Below, in pieces: positions 1 to 10,640 of a stretch of 64,000 bases of DNA. Under the pieces are notes generated by a model that saw only the letters and a program-made list of their open reading frames with translations, made no database searches and had not been told where the DNA came from. A program made the position numbers and the translations under genes. Positions within the stretch are counted from its first letter, which is position 1. Every line of letters begins with the position of its first letter. The stretch is from Macrothele yani (taxonomy: Eukaryota; Arthropoda; Arachnida; Araneae; Macrothelidae): the NCBI GenBank assembly GCA_039090855.1, contig CM077028.1, positions 65,415,054 to 65,479,053 on the forward strand. Reading direction: 5' to 3'.

Positions 1-616
1 TTGAACCTCCGCTGATTGGCAAAGGATTGCTTTCTCCGACGAGTCACGTTTTCTGCTTCAACGAACGGATGTACGTTGGCGTATAAGGCGAGAAACATCG
101 GAGGACAAACACTTTTCAACCATTTCTGGGAGAACACAAGCTAGTGGGAGTAGTGTTATGGTCTGAGGAATGTTTTCGTGGCATTCTCCGGATCCATTCT
201 ACCTGTGGAAGGCACTATGGACTGAATTCGTTATGAATCTGAATACGTCCTTGCAGAACACGTACACCCATACATGCTGATTGTCTTTCCAGGAACGGAT
301 GTGATCTTGCAGCACGAAAATGCGACCGAGAATGGTTGGAAGAGCACAATGAAGACTTCAAAGTACTTTCCTGGTCTCTAATTCCCGAGACTTGAACCCA
401 ATTGTGCATCTGTGGGACCACCTGTAGATCGTGTTGTTCGCTATATGGATTTTCCAACACGCATCATCCAGCACCTGTCAGATGCACTGCAGTCAGCATG
501 GCTCCACACACCTATGAACACCTTCCAGCACATTACTGAGTCACTCGCCAGCCCGTCTAACTTCTGTTCGCGCTGCACACGGCGGTTTGCTCTGGATATT
601 AGGTGGTGGTCACAAT
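1..616 (+). pseudogene. Tc1-like transposase relic (5' cut by window edge)
   Basis: Broken reading frames resemble the catalytic half of a Tc1/mariner-superfamily DDE transposase, the enzyme that cuts and pastes its own element. The first catalytic block reads SDESRF near bases 36-53. The second reads LQHENAT near 306-326, where families of this type have Gln-Asp-Asn, so the catalytic Asp is now Glu. The third reads LNPIVHLWDHL near 393-425, where the catalytic Glu of NPIE is now Val. In-frame stops and at least two frame changes separate the blocks. The C-terminal tail (QHLSDALQSAW type) follows near 470-500. Two of three catalytic residues are lost, so it cannot be active. The 5' part lies outside the window. 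No 3' terminal repeat was recognised. Confidence 0.75.
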
Positions 617-980
617 AATGTGACTCGACCATGTATTAATCTCTCAACAACTCTTCATGAAACACATCGCTTAACTCTCCAGTGATTAACAAGCGTTTCT
701 TTCTAGATAATTTTCTATCTGTTATATTTGTCTGCATTCAATGTTTACATTATTTGCCGCTCCGACGCACTTCCAGTAATGTCAGATTGGAAATGCTTTT
801 CGGGGAAGTAGTGCATCTTTCAGTTAGAAAATGTTTAACGAGAAGCAACAAAATTTACATAAATGAACCCAAGCTCGAAAGGAATGCTAAATAGGGATAT
901 ACGTCACAGTAAACACTAACGTTTCATTTTTTAACTTTCTGTTTTTGACAGATTTTTTATAAAGAGCATATCTTATCATA
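617..980. other. Unassigned spacer
   Basis: AT-rich sequence between two Tc1-like elements. One short open frame (682-894) starts with GTG and shows no family features. Nothing else is supportable. Confidence 0.5.
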
Positions 981-982
981 TA

Positions 983-2528
983 CACTGGTGTACAAAAATT
1001 AAGGACGAAGAGGAGAAATTAGCATAACAGGGGAACGAGCAGGCAGAACGGACCAAAGGACCACTCAGGAGATAGACTAGGGTCCGGTACGGTAGGGCAT
1101 GCGCACATATGCAGCATGACGTAGGGGGGGGGGGGGGAGTGACGGAAGGGTATAAAGCACACGGGCGGTGTACGCTCAGTAATTCCGTGAAAGCTGTTGC
1201 ACGGTGTACATCGGTTCGAACGACGTCGAGTTGCTTCCACCGTGTGATATGGCCAACAAGCAATCCAGTAGACGACATCTGGATGACTTTACTTTAGGTC
1301 GCGTCATTGGAAAGAAGGTCGAAGTGTGACTAGTGTAGCCGAGGAGTTCGGGATCGCTCACAGCATCGTTTCACGAGCTTGGAGAGCATTTCAAACGACA
1401 GGAACAGCTGTCCGAGAGTTTAGCAGTGGTCGTCCACGAGCAACCACGGCGGCGGACGGCCGGTATATTTTCCTACAGGCGAGAAGAGACAGACGGCAGA
1501 CAGCGGGAGAAATAACAAAGCACATGCAACAGAAAACTGGACGTCCGTTACCGCGTTTTTTCCGTGGACAGGAGGCTGCACAAAGGTGGTTTATTTGCAC
1601 CACGACCAGTACGGTGTGTCCCATTAACGCCTGCTCATCGGAGACGGCGGTTTCTGTGGTGCCAGGAAGACAAGAACTGGACACATCAGCAATGGGGTCG
1701 AGTTCTATTTACGGATGAGAGCCGATTTAGTCTGACGAGCGATTCTGGACGTATACACATCTGGAGAGAGCAGGGAACACGCAATCACACCTCCAACATC
1801 ATTGAAGGGGACCGGTTTGGAGTTGGTGGAATTCTCGTTTGGGGAGGTATCATGCTTGGTAGTTGTACTGAGCTCCACATCTTCCAAGGAAGTTCAGTTA
1901 CTGGTGTCCGCTATAGTACCGAGGTTTTCCTGCCTCACGTGCGTCTGTTTAGAGGTGCTGTGGGTCCTGAGTTCCTCTTCATGGACGACAACGCTACACC
2001 TCATCGTACATTGGCTGTGGCAGCGCTGTTGGAGAATGAAGATATTCAACCATTGGCCCGCAAGGTACCCGGGACTAAATCCAATCGAACGCGTGTGGGA
2101 CCTTCTCGGGAGACGCTTGGCAGCACGTCACCAGCCGCCAGCAACGATTCCGCAGCTGCGATTGGCGCTACAAGAGGAATGGGCCGCGATGCCTCAACAG
2201 CTCCTTGACAACCTCGTCCTCAGCATGGACAGACATTTTAAATCCTGCAACGCAGTCAGGGGTGATCATATCCCCTACTAAAGACTGGATTTTTCTTGGC
2301 AGCCTCCTGTCACATGGACGTTTCTGTCTTCTGTCCAGTTGTGCTCGAAGCTACCTTTTCAATAAAGAGCCTTTGTATCCTTTGGATTCCTTGTTTGGAC
2401 GATTTTTCTCACTTGTCCCATATTCTTACATCTTGGGGATCTTATGGTATGATTTGAGTCGATGTGGAGCACTTCTGCGCGACGTTACATTCGAAAAACC
2501 ATCTCGTCTAAATGTTTGCACGCCAGTG
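983..2528 (+). mobile_element. Tc1-like DNA transposon, complete ends, inactive
   Basis: The left end reads TA-CACTGGTGTACAAAAATT (TA at 981-982). The right end reads ATGTTTGCACGCCAGTG-TA (TA at 2529-2530). The ends are imperfect inverted repeats flanked by the TA duplication expected for Tc1/mariner insertion. The 1546-bp span is normal for a Tc1-like element and encloses one broken transposase. A 14-bp G run lies in the 5' untranslated part (1124-1137). Confidence 0.85.
1249..2281 (+). pseudogene. Tc1-like transposase, three frameshifts
   Basis: Tc1 transposases bind the terminal repeats with two N-terminal helix-turn-helix domains and cut with a DDE triad. Translation starts at ATG 1249. 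It loses frame near 1310, continues in a second frame (SVTSVAEEFGIAHSIVSRAW, a helix-turn-helix), shifts again near 1564 into the catalytic core, and shifts once more near 2060. The catalytic blocks are visible: FTDESRF (about 1705-1725), FMDDNATPH (about 1978-2004) and NPIERVWD (about 2083-2106). All three acidic residues are retained, although PDLNPIE has become PGLNPIE. It ends with HIPY and a stop at 2279-2281. It occupies most of the element between the terminal repeats. Frameshifts, not catalytic substitutions, killed it, which suggests moderate age. Confidence 0.85.
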
Positions 2529-2530
2529 TA

Positions 2531-2618
2531 TTGTCCTTCTCTAACATGAAGCCGTGGAGACACCGAAATACATCTTCCGCCTACACAGAAATGCAGGTGT
2601 TTAGGGTGTTCGTGCACA

Positions 2619-2660
<42 letters not shown>

Positions 2661-3660
2661 CGAAGAAACTGAACTCACGCCTACAAAATTTAATTATCTG
2701 AGAGAAATATATTGAACATCGCGAAAATTATGTACTTATTCATTTAAAAAATCACAGATGACCTTACAAGTTAGAAGAAGCTTAAAAATCGTATAGTGAT
2801 GGTATGAAAGAATTGTAACAGGGAGAACTACATAAAAGCAACGTGAAATCACAGTCGTTTGGTGACACAGGGAAGAGTTCAGATTAGACGTCCAAACGGA
2901 TCTGGCCCTTCCCTAAAAGCCTGAGCTCCAGCCGATCCCCGGGCTGGGTTATTTTTTTATTAGTTAAATTTGAACTTTCGGGCTCTGGACGATATTGGGC
3001 TGTACCGGACGATTTAGCGTTTTGCTCCTGGATTTAAGAAATATATTTTAGACTGAATTGTTAAATAGACTAAAAAGACTTAATTGACTATTAATAGACT
3101 TTTAGACTGAATTGTTAAATAATCAGATCAGTGGTGTATTCACATAAGGGTTAGTTGGGGTCAGAAACTCCATCTTGGACCGTCGGGGTTTTTGATTAAA
3201 AAAGTTTTGATTGGCAAAAAAGATGAAATTTAAAATTTCGAAAATAGTTTGCTGTTTAGTGGAAATGTAAAGTTCTCACAAACTTTCACGAACGATTCTC
3301 AATTTAAACTAAAGTGAAAAATATAAAAAAGATAATTCAGTCTGATTTTTTTTAATCGGCGAAGTACCAGGATAGCGGGAGATTCACCACCTGATCGCAG
3401 GGATGGCGACGCCACATCACACAGTCAACGGAACCGCACGTCACAAACGAAACGGCGTGTGATTGGTTATTATTTGTTGCAGAGGGGCTCTGCTTCTTCT
3501 CGAAGCAAAGGTCTCGTGTTTGACCTTGGCTCATTCTCTTGACACACGTGCTTCTGAGTGCTGAATGGATGTTTTTGTTTTAAAGAAGATAAGCGCTGGT
3601 GTGCATTTGTTGTACTGCTGTAAGATAGTGGCGTAACTGAAGCGTTAGGAGATATTACTT
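2531..3660. other. Spacer with (GA)n microsatellite and small direct repeats
   Basis: Contains a (GA)n tract at 2624-2658 and an 18-bp direct repeat (starting about 3049 and 3102). A somewhat GC-richer, CpG-containing stretch lies at 3350-3540. No gene is recognised. Confidence 0.5.
2624..2658. repeat. (GA)n microsatellite
   Basis: Uninterrupted alternating G and A dinucleotides. Confidence 0.95.
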
Positions 3661-4321
3661 CTTTGAACGACAAAACAGCTTCCTCTGCCATAATTCAGAT
3701 ATTGTCTGTTATTTGGAGTACAAAATTTCAAGTAACTCTCCGAAGCATTGCAAAGGTTTTTGCTTTAACTCTTCCTCTAAGTTGGATGCTACAAACCGAA
3801 AATGTGCATCTAGTTACAGCTGTCGAATTGACAGTGGATGCCAGTGATATTATCATCAAAATGCGTAAGGAATTGGTAACAGCGTTTAGATCTATTTTAA
3901 ACGTTGTCACTTAAATATGTGAAACATTAGAAGTACGAATTTCACGTCGAACGGGAACGGAAATTCATCATATATATAAACACCCAGATATCTCAGTCTG
4001 AAATGCTCTCGCGATGTCATAAGGATTGCGTGCTATATAAGAGCAAGCCATCACTTTGAAATGCCAAAGTGATCGCGTGATAATTCAATAACATTGGATT
4101 ACCAATTAATCGAGTTCTATTTATCAGATTTACAAATTCGAATCGTATTATTAATATCACGGCAAGTTGAGTTTGTATATTGATTTAATTTAGCACAAAT
4201 CGAATATTAATTTGTGTACTTTAATTATTTTTTACTTTTTTATTCTATTGAACTTTCCGAGCTTAGTGCTGATTATATTATACATTTTGAAAAACATCGA
4301 TCCGTCTAGAACGCTCAAACC

Positions 4322-4669
4322 TACACTGTAAAAAAAAATTGTAGATTTTACGGTTTTCAACCGTTTTCCAGGGTGCCAACACAAAACCGTAAAATCTACA
4401 GTTTTTTGCCGTGTTGGAGCAAAGATATAGCTTTGCTCCAACACCGCACTTAATGAAGAAAACAGCACAGAATTTGGCTGGAGCGAGTCACAGTCCAAAT
4501 AATCACGAAAACACAAAAATTTGGCTGGAACGAATGTGTTGATTGTGTTGGAGCAAAGCTATAACTTTGCTCCAACACGGCATAAAACTGTAGATTTTAC
4601 GGTTTTGTGTTAACACCCTGGAAAACGGTTTAAAACTGTAAAATCTACAGTAATTTTTTTTACAGTGTA
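4322..4669. mobile_element. MITE with nested inverted repeats
   Basis: The outer ends read TACACTGTAAAAAA and TTTTTTTACAGTGTA. Long arms (about 60 bp) are complementary and contain TGTAGATTTTACGGTTTT in both orientations. An inner hairpin motif, TTGGAGCAAAGATATAGCTT, is followed by its complement. The flanking TA suggests a TA target duplication. No coding capacity. Confidence 0.85.
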
Positions 4670-5389
4670 AAATAAAATCTGAAATCTTGAGATGTCAAAG
4701 TGAGTAAAATTGCATCTAAAATCATATATCGCTCCAATAGCAAATTGTCGAGAATTTAGATAGTTCCGATTTGTAATACCAGATGTCGCATTATTGGTAG
4801 AAAAAGCTTCGGTTTGAAGTTTCAAACTAACCGTCGATAGGGCAGTCTAAAACAAGCCGTGAACGGAATAACAAGTGTGCAGGAGAAAAAGTCATTTAAC
4901 GCGAAAAATCAAAGCAAAAGCTATTAAGGTAAGTTTACAACCAAACAACTGGACTACAAGTAAAATTGTTAAACAACAACAAATATTTTCCACAGAATGT
5001 TATTTATCGCGAGGTATTTTAAAAAATGTAAATAAATAGCATAAAATTTTCAGTTCTGACATTAATGAGTTCTAACCATATAAGTTTTTATTTTATTTTC
5101 TTACAGAAATCAGACGTCTATTTGATTTGTTTTCAATCTGCGCCAATTAAATATTTCACCTCGTCTTAGGACGCGAAACATCCATTATAAATTAATATTT
5201 ATTTAAAGCTTAAAAACAACCGTCCTAGGACGGGCTATTGATATTATGTCCCAGGACGGGCTGTTGTGATATTATGAATGACACTCTGAACGCAATCTGT
5301 ATTCCTTTTTTTGATTTTGTCACAAGCCAACTTCACGGCCTACTACTCAAGCACAAAACGATACTGTAAGGTTTTATGTGTTTTCTGAA

Positions 5390-5850
5390 TAACAAGTTAG
5401 TAAAATCATGCAATGCATTGATTATGATACACTTTCCAACATATCAGAAATTATTATTCAAGTTATTACTCAAGTTATGAGGATAATGGCTGTGGAATAA
5501 ATCTCGCTCCTGTGTCCTGACCTTTGACCCCATTTCGATGATTTTTAACAGAATTAGTTCAGTATACCTCCGGTACAACATACTAAGGTTTTGTCGCAAT
5601 CGAAACATTTATACGTAAGTTATGAGCAATGAAATGGATCCCGCTCCTATGTCCTGACCTTTGAACCCATTTCGCCCATTTTCCATAGGGTTCGTCCCCG
5701 GGTGGTCCCCTAGTAGACACTAAAATTTCATCGAAATCGAATCATTTTTACACGAGTTATCCTGCAGACAGGCGGACGAACGGACAGGCAGGCAGGCAGA
5801 CAGACAGACGGACGGACAAAGCTGAAGAATATACGCTTCTTCAACCTACG
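5390..5850 (-). repeat. ~145-bp modular repeat copy with (GTCC/GACA)n tract, inside hAT relic
   Basis: Two modules contain CGCTCCTGTGTCCTGACCTT or a variant at about 5506 and 5651. A GGCAGGCAGACAGACAGACG tract lies at about 5785-5815, and the end reads GAAGAATATACGCTTCTTCA. It is the reverse complement of the four-module copy at 50040-50770, so it is a dispersed family with variable module number. Confidence 0.8.
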
Positions 5851-6286
5851 GTTAGAAAGCGTAAAAAAGGCAGGTTTTACCATAAAGCAAGAACATAACA
5901 ACAAAAAAAAACTTAGCGAAAAATACTGATGTATTCTTGATTGCATTACAGAGGAAGCTATCGAAGAGCTAAAGCTGAGGCGGCGGCATACTCTCAATAT
6001 TGAAAATATTCCAAGAAATGGGCACGACTCATTATTCATATGCGATGAAAATCTATTGCCGACAGTAAAGAAACTTCTACAAATACTTGCAACATTGCCA
6101 ATAACTACCGCTGTAAGTGAACGATTATTCTCAACGCCACGACGACTCAAACCGTATCTTCAAAACACAATAAGTGAAAATCGATTAAATCGATTAGCAG
6201 TATTAAATATACATAGAGGTATCATGATAACAACTGATGCAGTTCTAGCTAAAACCGCAAGTCGAATTGAGTTGCGTTTTAAGTAA

Positions 6287-7312
6287 GTCAGGAAATAAAT
6301 ATTTCATACTGTAATGGGGGCATACTTTATTTTTAACGTTTAAGGTTGCGTATACCATGCATTGTTGGAATGTGAATCGATTAAAAATTTTAACTGATTA
6401 ATCAAAATGCGTTAGTCGATTAATCGCCTCTTTTCAAAAAGCGCCTGTAAAACTATGTCCGGGAAGACATTTTTATTCGCTAAACTCTCCCCATACCAGC
6501 CACTACTGAATCAGATCGCAAAGTTCATACCATATGCCACTGAATCAGATCGCAAAGTTCACTGAGTGAAGCGCAAAACCCAATCCACCACAAGATGCAT
6601 TGACTAATTACGGCAATAACTGACGAGCCTGGCTGTAAGGAGTAAGCCTGAAATGGGACTGTTTTGTTTCTTTAAAGGTTAAAATTAAGTTCCGTTTTCA
6701 CTTTGTTGGATTTAGCAAATGAAATACCGGGCTATTTTTTTTTTTTTCGAGGAATATTTACATAAACAGAATTTTCAGCTTCACGAAACCAAAACAAGCT
6801 TCTAGCGCGATTCGTTGCTATTTTTCCATTTCAAAAATAGCACCTTTGTTTTTTTCATTTCAGAATTTGGAGGGGCAACGTCTCTCCCCCCCCCCCCCCC
6901 ATCCCCCATTAAAAAGTACTCCCGTAGTCCACGGATTGAAGACTCTCCTCTAGAGGAAACCTTGCGTTATTTTTGCAATAAGTGGCGAAGTACGCTTCTT
7001 GAAATTCTGAAACAGGTCGTGTCGGGCAGGGCTGCACCCGAGTAGTGCTGGACTTTACAAATTAAAGTCCGTGCTGATCTCCAGTTCAGATTGCATGCAC
7101 TTCTCCTTTTAGTATGTCTCTGAAATAAAAAGATGTTATATTACGCTAAGAAAACGAAATGTTGCAGCATAAAGAGCAACCCGAAATTCAGTTATGGACG
7201 GTGAGTTCAACTTATTTTCACCCAATTCGTAGAATATATTGCCGAGCTCAAGAAAGAATTCGAATTTAAGTTTTTTGGATTTTGACGTTTTGTCTATATT
7301 ATATGTAGAGAG
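6287..7312. other. Spacer; 15-bp C run and local duplication
   Basis: A 22-bp segment (CTGAATCAGATCGCAAAGTT...) is duplicated 34 bp apart near 6507 and 6541. A C run lies at 6886-6900. No gene is recognised. Confidence 0.5.
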
Positions 7313-7850
7313 AACGGTTCAAGAACGTGCAGACGTTAAATGAGAAAACAGATCAAGGACGTGCAGACGTTAAATGCGAAAACGGATCAAGAACGTGCAG
7401 ACGTTAAATGAGAAAACAGATAAAGGACGTGCAGACGTTAAATGCGAAAACGGATCAAGAACGTGCAGACGTTAAATGAGAAAACAGATGAAGGACGTGC
7501 AGACGTTAAATGCGAAAACGGATCAAGAACGTGCAGACGTTAAATGAGAAAACAGATAAAGGACGTGCAGACGTTAATTGCGAAAACGGATCAAGAAAGT
7601 GCAGACGTTAAATGAGAAAACAGATCAAGGACGTGCAGACGTTAAATGCGAAAACGGATCAAGAACGTGCAGACGTTAAATGAGAAAACAGATCAAGGAC
7701 GTGCAGACGTTAATTGCGAAAACGGATCAAGAACGTGCAGACGTTAAATGAGAAAACAGATAAAGGACGTGCAGACGTTAAATGCGAAAACGGATCAAGA
7801 ACGTGCAGACGTTAAATGAGAAAACAGATCAGGGACGTGCATACGTTAAA
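7313..7850 (+). repeat. 34-bp minisatellite with 68-bp dimeric higher-order unit
   Basis: About 16 head-to-tail copies of a 34-bp unit (core ACGTGCAGACGTTAAATG). Odd and even units alternate consistently (AAGAACG...TGAG versus AAGGACG...TGCG), so the true period is a 68-bp dimer. There are no unique spacers, so it is not a CRISPR. The array ends 60-70 bp before the RTE homology begins. Confidence 0.95.
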
Positions 7851-7912
7851 GGATATTTGTATGAACAACTTGTAGTCGATAGGATTCTTCTATTGAGCGA
7901 AAAGGTTCATAG

Positions 7913-10640
7913 AAGATTTAATCTCATTGAACTGAAAAGTGGACATCTCTTCTACTATCGTGGGACAGATACTGGCAGAACTAGTGGTGTTGGATTTATA
8001 ATAAACAAGAAACTGAAGGATAAAGTTGTAGAAGTTGAAAGTTCCTCTGACAGAGCTGCACGACTCGTTATCCAACTCTCGAGAAGATACCAGGCTCAGA
8101 TTATTCAAACTTATGCACCCACCACAAGTCATGCTGAAGAAGAAATTGAAGAATTTTATGAGGAAATTCGTCATCTAAATAATAAAGGTAAGCAGCACTT
8201 GAAGATACTTAAGGGAGATTTCAATGCAAAAATAGGGCAACGGCAACAGAATGAAACTTCAGTAGGTAAATTCGGTCACGGCAACAGAAACCAGCGTGGA
8301 AATACTCTCGTAGAGTTTGCAGAGGCAGAAGGGTTTTTCATCTTGAACTCCTTTTTCAAGAAAAAGCCACACAGGATAAATGGACATGGAGACATCCAAA
8401 TGGGACGACAAGTGAAATTGATTTTATTATGTGTAACAAAAATTCGTCATAGAAGACTGCAGTGTGCTAAACAAGTTCAACACAGGCAGTGACCATAGAT
8501 TGGTGAGATGTAAGATGCACCTCAACACTAAACTCGAACGTAGCAAGCTCATACGACAAACAAAATGTATTGACATAACCAACCTTAAAAAACACCATAA
8601 TACCTTCAAATTGGAACTGAAGAACAGATTCTCTGCTTTAGAAGGCCTAACATCGGAAGAAGTGGATATTTCTGAAGTTAACAGAAAAGTAACCAAAGCT
8701 CTTATGGAAACAGCAACAAAATTAGCTGGGTCTAAGAACAAATTGCATGTGAACAAATTATCAGGAAAAACCAAAATGTTGATGCAAAAAAGAAGAGTGA
8801 TGAGGACAACTAAAGAAGATGTGACTTCCAAAGTGGAATATATAGAGCTATGCAAGACAGTACGAAAAAGTATCACTGAAGACGTAAGGAAATTCAACTG
8901 TGAACTAGTAAGGAAAGCAATTGAAAACAACCGAAGCCTAAAGATAGCAAAGGGACATCTCAGTAAGGGGAAAAACAGATTATGGCACTGAGAAAAGAAG
9001 ATGGTTCTGTAACAAGAAATAGAGGCGAAATTTTGACAAGAGTGAAAGATTTCTACTCCAAATTATATGAAAGGGATGATACATGTACTCCAGACATCAT
9101 GAAAGGTACCAGTACCAGAGCTCTTCCAGTCCTTCCAGCAGAAGTTGCACATGCAATCAAGAACATGAAGCGGGGAAAAGCTCCAGGAGAAGATGGAATT
9201 ACTGTAGACATCATACAAGAAGCAAGTGGAGAAATCGAAACAGTATTCGCCCAAATTTTCACTCGATGCCTTAATGAAGGGAAACTTCCTGAGGATTGGA
9301 ACAACGCTACAATGATCTTGCTACATAAAAAAGGTGACATTGAGGATCTCAGGAACTACTGACCTATCAGCCTCCTATCAGTGGTTTATAAAATCTTCAC
9401 TAAAGTTCTTTCACACCGCTTGAAGGTGACACTGGACATGGCTCAACCGAGAGAACAAGCTGGATTCAGGAGTGGCTACAGCACAATAGATCATATCCAC
9501 GTACTGAGAGAACTAATTGAAAGAGCGAGGGAATATGAACTTCCATTGTGCATGGCTTTTATCGATTATGAAAAAGCCTTTGATTCGGTGAAACCATCAG
9601 CAGTTGCAATGGCTCTGAAATCCTGCGGTATTGAAGATGCATACATTAATATTATTAATAACATCTATGAAAATGCAAGTGCAAAGATTCGGCTGTTTGA
9701 AAATACAACACACATAAAAATTGGAAAAGGAGTGAGACAAGGTGACACCATATCTCCGAAGCTCTTTAATGCCACATTGGAAAATGTCTTTCAATCACTG
9801 AACTGGGAAAACAAAGGGATAAAGATTAATGGAGATTATCTAACCCACCTTCGTTTTGCTGATGACATAGTCATTTTTGCAACTACCTCATCAGAGCTAC
9901 AGAGTATGATCCAGGAACTTGCTGACAAGAGTAAAGAAGTGGGATTAAAAATGAACTTTCAGAAGACAAAAGTGATGTACAATGCTTTTACAAGAAATGA
10001 AGATTTATCGATTGATGGAGAAAAGCTGGAGATAACAGACACGTACGTTTATCTTGGACAGCAGATATCAAGTGAGGGTCACATTGGTGAAGAAATTAAT
10101 CGGCGTACAAAACTTGCCTGGAGAGATTTTGGAAGAAACAGCATAATTTTCAAGAGCAATATGCCATTATGTCTTAAAAGAAAAGTGTTTGATCAATGCA
10201 TCCTTCCAGTGCTTACGTATGGTGCAGAGACGTGTACCTTAGCTAAAAGAGACATACAAAGGCTGCAGACAACTCAAAGCAGCATGGAGAGGTGCATGCT
10301 TGGTGTAACCAGGAGAGATAAGAAGAGGAACACGTGGATCCGAAAAATGACAAGAGTGGAAGACATCATGATCAGAGTTAAATCCCTGAAATGGCAATGG
10401 GCTGGACATACTGCCAGAAGGACAGACCATCGATGGACAGCCGAAATTTTAGATTGGATTCCAAGGGACAGGAAAAGACCCAGAAGAAGACCACATGGAA
10501 GATGGGTGGATGAAATTCGAAAGTATGCGGGAGTGACATGGAGGAGACTGGCACAAGACAGACCGTTGTGGAGGAAACTTGGGGAGACCTTCGTCCAGCA
10601 GTGGATTGATAGTGGTTGACAATGATGATGATGATGATGA
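7913..10640 (+). mobile_element. RTE-like non-LTR retrotransposon copy A (5'-truncated)
   Basis: It aligns by eye with the other RTE copies in this window from about 7913 to an (ATG)n tail at 10621-10640. It lacks the 5' untranslated region and about 110 N-terminal codons seen in the copy starting near 61765, the usual outcome of incomplete target-primed reverse transcription. The simple-repeat 3' tail instead of poly(A) is typical of the RTE clade. Confidence 0.85.
7917..10619 (+). pseudogene. Endonuclease/reverse transcriptase polyprotein, copy A
   Basis: The protein carries an APE-type endonuclease that nicks target DNA and a reverse transcriptase that copies the element RNA at the nick. 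Visible endonuclease motifs are QTYAPTT (near 8107), GDFNAKIG (near 8215) and SDHRLV (near 8491). Reverse transcriptase motifs are [11 protein letters not shown] (near 9558), [10 protein letters not shown] (near 9730) and FADDIVIFA (near 9855). A C-terminal basic region with WAGHTARRTDHRW follows. Compared with the copy at 61982-64000 it has a 2-bp insertion near 8377, 1-bp deletions near 8439 and 8977, and an AGA-to-TGA stop near 9360. An open frame crosses from the upstream minisatellite into the endonuclease region, but this is fortuitous. Confidence 0.85.

Larger units (their letters stand above)
3663..6286 (+). pseudogene. hAT transposase relic, disrupted by later insertions
   Basis: hAT transposases are RNase-H-fold DNA transposases that end in a dimerisation domain. 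The C-terminal piece is clear at about 5945-6286. It has the motif LPITTAVSERLFSTPRRLK followed by NRLNRLAVLNIH, matching the hAT dimerisation region, and ends in a TAA stop. An upstream piece (about 3690-3914) contains FALTLPLSWMLQTENVHLV, which resembles the central hAT region that reads PLSxxLQ. Between them lie a MITE (4322-4669) and a copy of a ~145-bp modular repeat (5390-5850). These probably inserted into, or were trapped in, the gene. A possible remnant of the region between the two domains lies near 4800-4930, but that is weak. Sequence after the stop includes repeated ATTAATCG motifs near 6400, as seen at some hAT ends. Confidence 0.65.

Noticed and set aside
3350..3540. GC-richer stretch as a promoter or first exon
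   Set aside because: No core promoter motif, splice donor or conserved frame could be supported.
7313..7850. CRISPR-like regular array
   Set aside because: Units are contiguous with no unique spacers, and the context is eukaryotic.
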